Of a stretch of DNA of 64,000 nucleotides, positions 56,717 through 64,000 are shown one piece after another. The notes under the pieces were generated by a model, which was not told where the DNA came from, did not search any database, and saw nothing but the letters and a program-made list of their open reading frames with translations. How positions within the stretch are numbered: the stretch's first letter is position 1; each line of letters begins with the position of its first letter. The position numbers and the translations under genes are program-made. The DNA is from Carnobacteriaceae bacterium zg-C25. Lineage in GTDB: Bacteria; Bacillota; Bacilli; Lactobacillales; Aerococcaceae. The stretch spans positions 496,001 through 560,000 of the forward strand of contig CP072828.1 of NCBI GenBank assembly GCA_017945845.1, in the 5' to 3' direction.

Positions 56717-58752
56717 TGGCAAAAGATTTACTACTAGAAGTGGGATTAGAAGAAGTCCCTGCAAAATACGTTAGCGCCTCTATTGAGCAGTTGACACAAC
56801 GTGTTCAAACATTTTTAGATGATTTAAAATTAGAATATGTATCCATTGAAGGTATGGGAACACCACGTCGTTTTGCAGTTATTGTAAAAGGATTACAAGA
56901 GCAGCAAGCAGATAGCGTTATTGTGCATAAAGGACCTGCTAAAAAAATTGCGTGTGATGAAGCGGGCAATTGGACAAAAGCAGCAGTTGGCTTTGTTTCG
57001 GGAAAAGGGTTAAGTGTCGATGACATTTATTTTGAAGACATTAAAGGTGTAGAGTACGTTCATGTGAAACAACACATTTCAGGTGAAGCGACAGAACAAT
57101 TATTACCGGGTCTAAAAGATGTCATCATGAGTATGACATTCCCAATCGCGATGACATGGGGTAAACATACATTCCGTTACATTCGACCAATTCACTGGTT
57201 GATTGCGCAATTCGGTAACACGACAATTCCGTTTGACATTTTAGGCGTACACACTGGGACAACAACACGTGGTCATCGTTTTTTAGGACATGATACGGTT
57301 GTGTTGTCAGCGGATGAGTATGAAAGCGCACTAGCTAAAGAGTTTGTCATTGTGAATTTAAACGCACGTAAGGCGATGATTAGAGAGCAAATTCAACAAT
57401 TAGCTGCTCAAAATCATTGGGTTGTTGACATTGATGAAGACTTATTGGAAGAAGTGACAAACATTGTCGAGTATCCAACCGCTTTTTATGGCACCTTTGA
57501 TGAAAAATATTTGGCTGTACCGGATGAAGTGTTGATTACGACAATGAAAGAGCACCAACGCTATTTTTATGTAAAATCAGCACAGGGACAATTGTTACCG
57601 TTCTTTATTTCAGTGCGCAATGGTAATGAACAACATTTACAAAACGTTGCCAAAGGAAACGAAAAAGTATTGGTGGCACGTTTAGAAGATGCGTTATTCT
57701 TTACGAATGAAGATGCTAAAATTAAAGTCGAAACAGCTGTTAAAAAATTGGATAATGTGAATTTCCACGTTAAAATCGGGTCAATTGCACAAAAAATGGC
57801 AAATGTTGGTCAAATCGTGTCCATTTTAGGTGAAGCGCTAGAAGTTGACGTAACGGCTGCCCAAGAAGCTGCAAAAATTTACAAATTTGACTTAGTGACG
57901 AATATGGTTGGCGAATTCCCTGAATTACAAGGGATTATGGGTGAGAAATACGCTTTAGCACAAGGGTATCCAGCCGGAGTTGCCCAAGCCATTCGTGAAC
58001 ATTATTTACCATTGTCTGCCGAAGGTGCTTTACCAGAGAGTTTGGCGGGGAGTGTATTGAGTTTAGCCGATAAAATTGATTCACTCATTAGTTTCTTTAA
58101 AATTGGTATGGTGCCGACTGGATCAAACGATCCATACGCGTTACGTCGTAGTGCAATCGGTATCGTGCGTTTATTGGAAACAAATGATTGGGCAATTGAT
58201 TTGGACGAATTATTCTCATTGTTGTTAAATGATGTTTACGGCGTTGATTACGACAATCAACAAAGTCTATTGGAACAATTACACTTGTTTATGGTTGCAC
58301 GTGTTCAACAACGCTTACAAGTTGATCATGTCCGTCATGATATTATTCAATCGGCATTAGAAATTGATGTTTTCTCTGTACCGTTTATTATTGAAAATGC
58401 ACATGAATTACAAAATCATACAAATGATGAAACGTTTAAAGAAACGATTGAAGCCATGACGCGTGTTGTAAATTTATTTGATAAATCATTTGAAATCGAA
58501 TTTGAATTAAAACCATTTGACGTGTCATTGGCACAAACAAAAAGTGAAGTGGCATTACATGAAGCCGTTGAAGCGATTGAAGATGTAACGTATGAAACGT
58601 ATGTGCAATTAACACCGTATATTACCGCCTTTTTTGAAGATAATATGGTGTTTGTAGATGATGAAACGATTCGCAACAATCGTTTATGTTTAATTTCAGA
58701 TGCAGCGCAATTGATTTTATATTACGCTGATCCAACTAAAATTGTGAAGTAA
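56716..58752 (+). CDS. glyS: Glycyl-tRNA synthetase beta subunit
   Basis: This 678-residue subunit binds tRNA-Gly. Characteristic segments are LLLEVGLEEVPAKYV at the start, GPAKKIA, MTFPIAMTWGKHTFRYIRPIHW and, in the middle, TTMKEHQRYF, plus an HD-like region with LSLADKIDSLISFFKIGM and a C-terminal anticodon-binding domain. CACAGGAGG precedes the ATG. Confidence 0.96.
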   Translation: MAKDLLLEVGLEEVPAKYVSASIEQLTQRVQTFLDDLKLEYVSIEGMGTPRRFAVIVKGLQEQQADSVIVHKGPAKKIACDEAGNWTKAAVGFVSGKGLSVDDIYFEDIKGVEYVHVKQHISGEATEQLLPGLKDVIMSMTFPIAMTWGKHTFRYIRPIHWLIAQFGNTTIPFDILGVHTGTTTRGHRFLGHDTVVLSADEYESALAKEFVIVNLNARKAMIREQIQQLAAQNHWVVDIDEDLLEEVTNIVEYPTAFYGTFDEKYLAVPDEVLITTMKEHQRYFYVKSAQGQLLPFFISVRNGNEQHLQNVAKGNEKVLVARLEDALFFTNEDAKIKVETAVKKLDNVNFHVKIGSIAQKMANVGQIVSILGEALEVDVTAAQEAAKIYKFDLVTNMVGEFPELQGIMGEKYALAQGYPAGVAQAIREHYLPLSAEGALPESLAGSVLSLADKIDSLISFFKIGMVPTGSNDPYALRRSAIGIVRLLETNDWAIDLDELFSLLLNDVYGVDYDNQQSLLEQLHLFMVARVQQRLQVDHVRHDIIQSALEIDVFSVPFIIENAHELQNHTNDETFKETIEAMTRVVNLFDKSFEIEFELKPFDVSLAQTKSEVALHEAVEAIEDVTYETYVQLTPYITAFFEDNMVFVDDETIRNNRLCLISDAAQLILYYADPTKIVK

Positions 58753-58772
58753 GGCAGATTTTCTGCCTTTTT
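58751..58772 (+). terminator. Terminator after glyS
   Basis: AGGCAGA and TCTGCCT form a hairpin (58752-58768) with a 3-base loop and TTTTT follows. The ruvA ribosome site comes at once. Confidence 0.85.
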
Positions 58773-58790
58773 TCATCGAAAGGAGTTTTC

Positions 58791-59387
58791 ATGTACGATT
58801 ATATAAAAGGTGTTCTAACCGCCATTCATCCAACTGCCATTACTGTGGAGGCAGGTGGTATTGGGTACGCCGTATCGGTATCTAATCCGTATTCATTTTC
58901 AAGTCTGCTTGAGCAATCTATTATGATTTACACGTATCAAGCCGTACGCGAAGATGCGATAACGTTATACGGATTTCCAACGTATGACGAAAAACAGTTA
59001 TTTTTAAAATTGATTAGTGTATCGGGGATTGGACCAAAAAGTGCATTATCTATTTTGGCGAGTCAAGATGCACAAGGCTTGATGCAAGCAATTGAAAATA
59101 ACGATGTGACGTATTTAACGAAATTCCCTGGCGTTGGGAAAAAAACTGCAGGACAACTCGTGTTGGACTTGAAAGGAAAATTAGGTGCGGTAGGGGTAAG
59201 TGAAACGGTTGAAGAAGAAATTATCAGTGAATCGCCAGTATTAGATGATGTGACACAGGCGTTACTAGGATTAGGCTATTCAAATAAAGAAATTCGCCTT
59301 ATTATGCCGACTTTAAAAGAACAACAACATGATTCAACACAAAGTGCGTTAAGTGCCGCATTTAAATTATTGTTAGGTAAAAAGTAG
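58791..59387 (+). CDS. ruvA: Holliday junction DNA helicase subunit RuvA
   Basis: This 198-residue protein has an N-terminal OB-fold (about 1-62, MYDYIKGVLTAIHPTAITVEAGGIGY), tandem helix-hairpin-helix motifs (SVSGIGPKSALSIL and KFPGVGKKTAGQLVLDLKGK) and a C-terminal RuvB-binding domain (about 150-198). It forms tetramers on four-way junctions. AAAGGAG precedes the ATG. ruvB is not downstream, where it is usually found; an ABC transporter follows instead. Confidence 0.95.
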   Translation: MYDYIKGVLTAIHPTAITVEAGGIGYAVSVSNPYSFSSLLEQSIMIYTYQAVREDAITLYGFPTYDEKQLFLKLISVSGIGPKSALSILASQDAQGLMQAIENNDVTYLTKFPGVGKKTAGQLVLDLKGKLGAVGVSETVEEEIISESPVLDDVTQALLGLGYSNKEIRLIMPTLKEQQHDSTQSALSAAFKLLLGKK

Positions 59388-59390
59388 TGG

Positions 59391-59425
59391 AATACTCGTT
59401 ATGTTTGGCATAGCGAGTATTTTTA
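59391..59425 (+). terminator. Terminator after ruvA
   Basis: AATACTCG (59391-59398) with extension pairs with CGAGTATT (59414-59421), and TTTT follows. Confidence 0.88.
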
Positions 59426-59535
59426 TCAACTGAAACAAATTATTTGACTTTGTTTTGTGATGGTTAGATACTGTTAGTATATTAACTTTACTATTAATAT
59501 GTGTTTAACGTATCAATAAGATAGGGGGATAATAA

Positions 59536-60171
59536 GTGATTAATGATATTATCACGTATTTCAATCAAAATGGTTTAGCTTATGGGCAAGCCGTTTGGGA
59601 ACATCTTTATTTGAGTTTTTCAGCTTTTTTGATTTGTATTTTACTAGGATTGCCAGTTGGGTATTTAGCGCATCGTATGAAATGGTTAAATGTGGTGAGT
59701 CAAGGTGTCGTTTATGCGTTGCGAGTGATTCCAAGTTTAGCCGTCTTATTTATTTTAATTCCGTATACGGGTGTCGGATTTTATCCGGCGTTAATTGCGC
59801 TAGTCGTATTAGGGTTACCACCCATTTTATTAAACACAATTCTTGGCTTTAAACAAGTAGATGAAGTCGTTGTTGAATCTGGGATAGCGCTTGGCATGAC
59901 GCAAAAAGATTTATTGAAAAAAGTACAATTGCCGTTAGCGTTACCGTATATTCTCAATGGTATGAAATTATCGTTAATTGAAATTTTGGCAAGTGCCACA
60001 TTAGCCACATACATTGGCGCGGGAGGTCTTGGAAAAATTATTTTTACAGGACTTGGTTTGTATCGTGTGGATTTATTAGTAATAGGTGGTGTTTCGGTGA
60101 TGCTATTGTCTTGTCTTAGCATGATTGTGTTCCAAATCATCATTAAAAGAGGTACGTATCATGAACATTAG
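59536..60171 (+). CDS. Osmolyte ABC transporter permease (OpuCB-like)
   Basis: This 211-residue BPD-type permease has about five or six helices and the motif ESGIALGMTQKDLLKKVQLPLALPYI. It resembles the permeases of OpuC/OpuB systems for glycine betaine, carnitine or choline. The first codon after AGGGGG is at 59536. It is the first of a four-gene operon (permease, binding protein, ATPase, permease) and overlaps the next gene by 11 bases. Confidence 0.85.
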   Translation: MINDIITYFNQNGLAYGQAVWEHLYLSFSAFLICILLGLPVGYLAHRMKWLNVVSQGVVYALRVIPSLAVLFILIPYTGVGFYPALIALVVLGLPPILLNTILGFKQVDEVVVESGIALGMTQKDLLKKVQLPLALPYILNGMKLSLIEILASATLATYIGAGGLGKIIFTGLGLYRVDLLVIGGVSVMLLSCLSMIVFQIIIKRGTYHEH

Positions 60172-61084
60172 AAAACTATTTTCCACAATCTTACTGTGTG
60201 TAATGACAACCGCTCTTATTGGACTTGTTGTATTTGATAAAAATAGTACAACACCACAAATAACACAAAAAAATCAAATACGTATCGGGTCAAAAGATTT
60301 TACGGAAAATGTCATTGTGTCTGAAATTTACGCACAAGCGTTAGAATATCATGGGTATTCGGTGACACGTGTTCAAAATATTGCCAGTTCGGTAATTCAT
60401 AATGCCATTGTAAATGACGAAATTGATCTTTATCCAGAATATACCGGAACGGGATTGCTATCGATTTTAAAAGAACAGATGCAAACAGACCCGCTTAAAG
60501 TGTACGAAACGGTTAAATCGCAGTATGAACAAAAATTTCAACTCATGTGGTTAAATTATGCTTCGGCAAATGATGGGCAAGGGTTAGTCATCCGTACACA
60601 AGTTGCGCGTGAATTAAACATTAAAACGATTTCTGATTTACAGCAACACGCGAATCAATTGCGTTTTGCGTCACAAGGGGAGTTTGATCAGCGAGAAGAC
60701 GGGATTGTCGGTCTGACGAAAGTTTATGGGCCGTTCCAGTGGAAAGCCAATCAAGTGTATGACAATAGTTTAAAATATAAAATTTTAGAAAATGATCAAG
60801 CGGATGTCACGCCTGCTTATACGACTGAAGGACAATTGGTCAATACGCAAACATTCACCGTTCTTGAAGACGACAAACAATTTTGGCCACCTTACAATTT
60901 AGCGCCAGTTGTTCGTCATAGCACATTACAAAACACCCCAGAAATTGCGGATATTTTAAATAAAGTGTCTGCACATTTGGACACGCAAACAATGACGACG
61001 TTGAATGCAAAAGTTGACGTTGAGGGACAAGATTACGCCAAAGTGGCGAAAGAGTATTTTGAAAGTATTAAAAACGGGTTGTAA
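60161..61084 (+). CDS. Osmolyte-binding protein (OpuCC/OsmX-like), membrane-anchored
   Basis: The protein is 307 residues from the ATG at 60161 (AAAGAGG upstream). An N-terminal hydrophobic segment (about 8-25) has no lipobox cysteine, so it is likely an uncleaved anchor or a classical signal. The mature part has IRIGSKDFTENVIVSEIYAQ and DLYPEYTGTG, typical of quaternary ammonium compound binding proteins. The aromatic cage cannot be mapped without structure comparison. Confidence 0.85.
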   Translation: MNIRKLFSTILLCVMTTALIGLVVFDKNSTTPQITQKNQIRIGSKDFTENVIVSEIYAQALEYHGYSVTRVQNIASSVIHNAIVNDEIDLYPEYTGTGLLSILKEQMQTDPLKVYETVKSQYEQKFQLMWLNYASANDGQGLVIRTQVARELNIKTISDLQQHANQLRFASQGEFDQREDGIVGLTKVYGPFQWKANQVYDNSLKYKILENDQADVTPAYTTEGQLVNTQTFTVLEDDKQFWPPYNLAPVVRHSTLQNTPEIADILNKVSAHLDTQTMTTLNAKVDVEGQDYAKVAKEYFESIKNGL

Positions 61085-61085
61085 A

Positions 61086-61844
61086 ATGATAGAATTTAAA
61101 AACGTAAGTAAACAATATAATGATAAAACGGTTGTCAACGATGTGAATTTGACGATTGACAAAGGTGAATTTGTTACGATTTTAGGAACGTCGGGGTCGG
61201 GGAAAACGACACTGTTAAAAATGATTAATCGACTCATCGAGCCAACTCAGGGGACTGTGTTCGTTGATGGAGAAGATATTTCAACACTGGATGCGGTACG
61301 TTTACGTCGTAAAATAGGGTATGTCGTGCAACAAATTGGTTTGTTTCCACATATGAGTGTTTCGGAAAATATTGCAACGGTACCGAAATTGCTTGGCTGG
61401 GATAAAGAGAAAATAGAAGAGCGCGTGAGAGAATTGCTGGATATGGTGCAATTACCTTTTGATGAGTATGCGATGCGTTATCCAAAGCAATTGTCGGGTG
61501 GGCAACAGCAACGTGTCGGTGTGGCGCGATCTTTAGCGGCAGATCCGTGTATTGTTTTGTTTGATGAACCGTTCGGGGCGATTGATGCCATTACGCGACA
61601 AGACTTACAAGACGAGTTGCGTCAAATTCATCAAACCGTTCGTCAAAAAACATTTGTGCTCATTACGCATGATATTTATGAAGCGTTTAAATTAGGGACA
61701 AAAGTGATTATTATGGATAATGGTGTTGTTTGTCAGTACGACACGCCACAAAATATTATCAATCATCCGGCGAATGCATTTGTTGAAAAATTAATTGATA
61801 CTGCGCGTCAACAAGAAAGTTTGTGGAGTGTGTATCATGATTGA
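61086..61844 (+). CDS. Osmolyte ABC transporter ATPase (OpuCA-like, short)
   Basis: The protein is 252 residues from the ATG at 61086, two bases after the previous stop. Walker A is GTSGSGKT, signature LSGGQQQR, Walker B IVLFDEPFGAID. OpuCA proteins usually carry a C-terminal CBS pair, which in Listeria and Staphylococcus binds cyclic di-AMP or senses ionic strength; here the protein stops soon after the ATPase core, so no CBS domain is present. The last bases overlap the next gene. Confidence 0.88.
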   Translation: MIEFKNVSKQYNDKTVVNDVNLTIDKGEFVTILGTSGSGKTTLLKMINRLIEPTQGTVFVDGEDISTLDAVRLRRKIGYVVQQIGLFPHMSVSENIATVPKLLGWDKEKIEERVRELLDMVQLPFDEYAMRYPKQLSGGQQQRVGVARSLAADPCIVLFDEPFGAIDAITRQDLQDELRQIHQTVRQKTFVLITHDIYEAFKLGTKVIIMDNGVVCQYDTPQNIINHPANAFVEKLIDTARQQESLWSVYHD

Positions 61845-62448
61845 ATATTATCGCCAATTTTCTCAGCAATTGATTCATTTAACTGTGGAACATATCCAAA
61901 TTGTCATAACAAGTTTGCTGATTGCGTTAGTAATTGCGAGCACCATGACGGTTGTTTTGCATTTTCATAAAAAATGGCAAGATATTTCTTTAACAACCTT
62001 CAGTTTATTATATGTTATTCCAAGTTTTGCCTTTTTTGCGCTACTCATTCCTGTGACAGGGTTAGGTCAAACAACGGCGATTGTTGTATTAGTTGTTTAT
62101 GCCCAATATACATTAATCCGGACCTTTTTAGCAGGATTATCACAAGTGGATAGTAGTATTACACAAAGTGCCATTGGTATGGGCATGACAAAATGGCAAG
62201 TATTTTGGAAAGTTGAAGTGCCGTTAAGTTTACCGTCTTTTTTTGCCGGTCTACGTTTAACCATAACTGCACTTGTAGGGATTACAACCATTGCCGCTAG
62301 TATTAATGGTGGTGGTTTAGGCGTACTCCTTTTTGATGGCTTACACACAATGAGTATGGTCAAAATACTTTGGGGAGCCATATTAACCGTTTCAGTAACC
62401 ATTTACTTTAATATTATGGTCTATTTGATGGAAGACATGACGCGTTAA
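61837..62448 (+). CDS. Osmolyte ABC transporter permease (OpuCD-like)
   Basis: This 203-residue second permease of the system starts at the ATG at 61837, which overlaps the ATPase stop by 8 bases. It has about five membrane helices with SAIGMGMTKWQVFWKVEVPLSLPSF as the coupling loop. It is paralogous to the first permease. A terminator follows. Confidence 0.85.
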   Translation: MIEYYRQFSQQLIHLTVEHIQIVITSLLIALVIASTMTVVLHFHKKWQDISLTTFSLLYVIPSFAFFALLIPVTGLGQTTAIVVLVVYAQYTLIRTFLAGLSQVDSSITQSAIGMGMTKWQVFWKVEVPLSLPSFFAGLRLTITALVGITTIAASINGGGLGVLLFDGLHTMSMVKILWGAILTVSVTIYFNIMVYLMEDMTR

Positions 62449-62490
62449 GTGTATCAAAGTGTATTGCATACTTTTTAAAAAAATTTTTTG

Positions 62491-62544
62491 AATCGAATCA
62501 TCAACCGTTTAACAACCGTTTAACGTGTGGCGATTCGATTTTTT
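62491..62544 (+). terminator. Terminator of the osmolyte transporter operon
   Basis: AATCGAATC (62491-62499) pairs perfectly with GATTCGATT (62532-62540) and TTTT follows. The loop holds a direct repeat of AACCGTTTAAC. Confidence 0.82.
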
Positions 62545-62547
62545 GTG

Positions 62548-62590
62548 TTTCATGTTAAATAAGGTTGATGGCTTATGCCATCAACCTTAA
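62548..62590. repeat. Dispersed repeat copy with perfect hairpin
   Basis: TTTCATGTTAAATAAGG runs into AAGGTTGATGGC, TTAT and GCCATCAACCTT, a perfect 12-bp hairpin, between two converging operons. Confidence 0.8.
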
Positions 62591-62654
62591 ACGGTATACA
62601 GTTTTGCATAAAAATAGGGGATTTAGTCTGTAACGCAATCGTGAATAACTGATA

Positions 62655-63086
62655 TTACAGACTTTCTTTAATCATTTGAATGAGTTGATTGTTTTCTTGA
62701 ATGAATTGATCAGCACCTTCACGTGTTAAACCGTCAATTTGCCAAAAACATTCGGTTAAATGCGATTTGATTTCTCCTTGAAGTGCTTCTCCGTCTTTGG
62801 TGAGTTGTACATATAGTTGACGTTTGTCGTTGTCTGTCTTTAATCGAATGAGGTAGTTTTTTTCTTCTAAACGTTTGAATAGGGGTGTTAGTGTATTGCT
62901 AGATAACTCAAGTCGTTGACCGATTTCTTTTAATGATAATCTTTTTTCTTCCCACAGCACCACGAGTACAAGATACTGTGTGTAGGTTAAGTCATATTTT
63001 TTTAAATGTTTTTGATAGAATTGACGAAATAGTCTCTCTACTGTATAGAAAGAATAGCAGAGTTGATGTGATAGTAAATCGTTCAT
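62655..63086 (-). CDS. MarR-family regulator, OhrR-like with a reactive cysteine
   Basis: The protein is 143 residues from the ATG at 63086, preceded by GGAGAA. The winged helix spans about 35-100 (LTYTQYLVLVVLWEEKRLSLKEIG, SSNTLTPLFKRLEEKNYL). A cysteine at residue 10, in HQLCYSFYT, sits where OhrR has its peroxide-sensing cysteine (LCFALY). It is thus probably an oxidant-responsive repressor. It is divergent from a DUF1304 membrane protein rather than ohr. The two promoters share their -35 bases. Confidence 0.85.
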   Translation of the reverse strand: MNDLLSHQLCYSFYTVERLFRQFYQKHLKKYDLTYTQYLVLVVLWEEKRLSLKEIGQRLELSSNTLTPLFKRLEEKNYLIRLKTDNDKRQLYVQLTKDGEALQGEIKSHLTECFWQIDGLTREGADQFIQENNQLIQMIKESL

Positions 63087-63118
63087 GTGAATTCTCCAAT
63101 CGTTTGCGATTGATTTTA

Positions 63119-63168
63119 GAATAGCATAAAATTTTTTTGTTGACAAAATATTGTAACTCACTTAAAAT
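63119..63168. promoter_or_regulatory. Back-to-back divergent promoters sharing a -35 region
   Basis: Plus strand: TTGACA (63140-63145), 17 bases, TAAAAT (63163-63168). Minus strand: TTGTCA (63141-63146), 17 bases, TATTCT (63118-63123). The two -35 boxes overlap at TTGACAA, so both promoters cannot be occupied at once. CAATCG and CGATTG (63097-63112) form an inverted repeat near the MarR start. Confidence 0.7.
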
Positions 63169-63296
63169 AATCGCGCGAGATTAAATTTATGAAATATAAA
63201 AAAGATGTGTTTCATGTATAAGGGTAATGCACATGGTACACACAAAAAATAACAAAATTTAAAAGTGACAGGATGAGTAAAAGGAGTTTATCAACA

Positions 63297-63689
63297 ATGA
63301 ACGTAGGAAAAATAACAAAATTATTCAGTGGATTAGTAGCGTTAGAGTTTTTATATATTTTTTATTTGGAGACAATGATTACGGCTTCTGATAAAACGTC
63401 ACAAGTCTTTAAAATTCCTGTGGAGATATTAAATACGGATACGGTGACACTATTGTTCCAAAATCAAGGTGTCTATAATTTAATGATTGCATTATTAATT
63501 ATCTATACGCTTGCTTTTAGTAAAAATAAAGTTGAATTATTAATGGTAACACTAGTCTATATTTTAGTCGTTGCACTTTATGGTGGCTTTACAAGTGACA
63601 TTAGCATTTTCTTCAAGCAAGGTAGTCTACCACTTTTAGCAATGATGAGTTTGCTTTATGATGTTATGAAAAATAAAAAAATGGCTTAA
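63297..63689 (+). CDS. DUF1304-family membrane protein
   Basis: The protein is 130 residues from the ATG at 63297; AAAAGGAG precedes it and lies inside a longer in-frame start at 63273. Four hydrophobic helices, with VALEFLYIFYLET near the start, FQNQGVYNLMIALLIIY in the middle and a GSLPLLAMMSLL ending, match the DUF1304 pattern. Function is unknown; relatives are often next to redox regulators. Its control by the divergent OhrR-like gene is plausible. Confidence 0.8.
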   Translation: MNVGKITKLFSGLVALEFLYIFYLETMITASDKTSQVFKIPVEILNTDTVTLLFQNQGVYNLMIALLIIYTLAFSKNKVELLMVTLVYILVVALYGGFTSDISIFFKQGSLPLLAMMSLLYDVMKNKKMA

Positions 63690-63695
63690 AAAATA

Positions 63696-63742
63696 AACTT
63701 ACACCAATAGGTATCATGTATACGATTGGTGTAAGTTTTTTA
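63696..63742 (+). terminator. Terminator after the DUF1304 gene
   Basis: AACTTACACCAAT (63696-63708) pairs perfectly with ATTGGTGTAAGTT (63725-63737), followed by TTT. Confidence 0.9.
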
Positions 63743-63798
63743 TATTTATACATGTATTTTATACAAATAATAAAATTGTATTTTTTTAAAAAAAGGAC

Positions 63799-63841
63799 TT
63801 GCCAATTTTAATTTTATCATTTATACTTGTATCAGATACAA
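63799..63841 (+). promoter_or_regulatory. Promoter with 15-bp palindromic operator
   Basis: TTGCCA (63799-63804) and TATACT (63822-63827) are 17 bases apart. The perfect palindrome TTGTATCAGATACAA (63827-63841) starts at the end of the -10 box and covers the transcription start, with a further ATACAAG just after. A repressor site is likely; the binder is unknown. Confidence 0.75.
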
Positions 63842-63867
63842 ATACAAGATAAACAAAGGAGATTATC

Positions 63868-64000
63868 ATGACAAAAAAATACGATAAAAGATTTTCAGTA
63901 TCCATTTTACTTTGGATGCGACAAGATAAATTACGTCAAGAGGGTATGGACTACTGGTCTGGTCCCCATTCGCAAATTATTGCTGCTTCACCGGGACTTT
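63868..64000 (+). CDS. N-terminus of an EthD-like dimeric alpha/beta barrel protein
   Basis: The ATG at 63868 follows AAAGGAG and the frame runs off the window after 44 residues. FSVSILLWMRQDKLRQEGMDYW and SGPHSQIIAASPGL resemble the opening of EthD-type proteins (strand, then a helix with YWSGPH, like the Y-W-x-x-H of the family). Function cannot be stated from this fragment. Confidence 0.6.
   Translation, partial: MTKKYDKRFSVSILLWMRQDKLRQEGMDYWSGPHSQIIAASPGL

Overview
The window is a low-GC Gram-positive chromosome segment, most likely from Lactobacillales and plausibly a Carnobacteriaceae, Aerococcaceae or Enterococcaceae relative. This is inferred from an Enterococcus-type Na+ V-ATPase operon, a GlyQ/GlyS glycyl-tRNA synthetase, an LPxTG protein with MucBP-like repeats, an HdiR-like repressor, lysine and TPP riboswitches, strong AGGAGG ribosome sites and AT-rich third positions. 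No rRNA or tRNA gene, intact insertion sequence, prophage or CRISPR array was seen.

Layout. 1-1813 is the end of a fatty-acid synthesis operon (accC end, accD, accA). 2028-3539 is a secreted flavoprotein of the fumarate reductase family. 3696-9060 (minus) is a lysine/DAP operon (asd, dapA, dapB, a degenerate alanine-racemase-like gene, lysA) behind a clear lysine riboswitch. 9113-10126 is an S24/HTH self-cleaving repressor divergent from a 49-residue membrane peptide, with TTGTAAAC operator sites between them. 10192-12469 holds an M24 peptidase, an Asp23-family protein and nusB. 12500-13800 is a small accessory island: two decayed C-terminal toxin tips, each followed by a small immunity-like gene, each unit preceded by the same dispersed repeat and closed by a similar terminator. 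13889-19365 holds a PatA-type aminotransferase, a CorC/HlyC transporter-like protein, a beta-hydroxyacid dehydrogenase, a YkuJ-family protein and a HerA-like ATPase.

19708-22361 is comEA-comEC. 22619-27922 is the pyruvate dehydrogenase operon, with two intercistronic hairpins. 28343-31032 is a pair of MgtE-type Mg2+ transporters. Next come def, uvrB, an NrdH-like redoxin and an OsmC-like protein. 34738-43080 is a nine-gene V-type ATPase operon whose c-ring subunit has all the residues known to bind Na+. 43232-46142 is a TPP-riboswitch-controlled thiamine or pyrimidine precursor ABC system. 46364-52291 is a 1975-residue wall-anchored adhesin with twelve exact-length 70-residue repeats. The rest holds a HAD phosphatase, a MATE exporter, a CBS-ACT protein, glyQS, ruvA, a four-gene osmolyte ABC transporter lacking the usual CBS domains, and an OhrR-like regulator divergent from a DUF1304 membrane protein and the start of an EthD-like gene.

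Themes. A dispersed intergenic repeat (about ten copies; consensus begins GGCTCTATGTCAAATAGGG, several forming hairpins) links otherwise unrelated regions. The least ordinary signals are the catalytically dead racemase-like protein in the lysine operon, the repressor/small-membrane-peptide module, and the toxin-tip graveyard with intact immunity-like genes. All functional assignments rest on reading motifs by eye; no database search was run.
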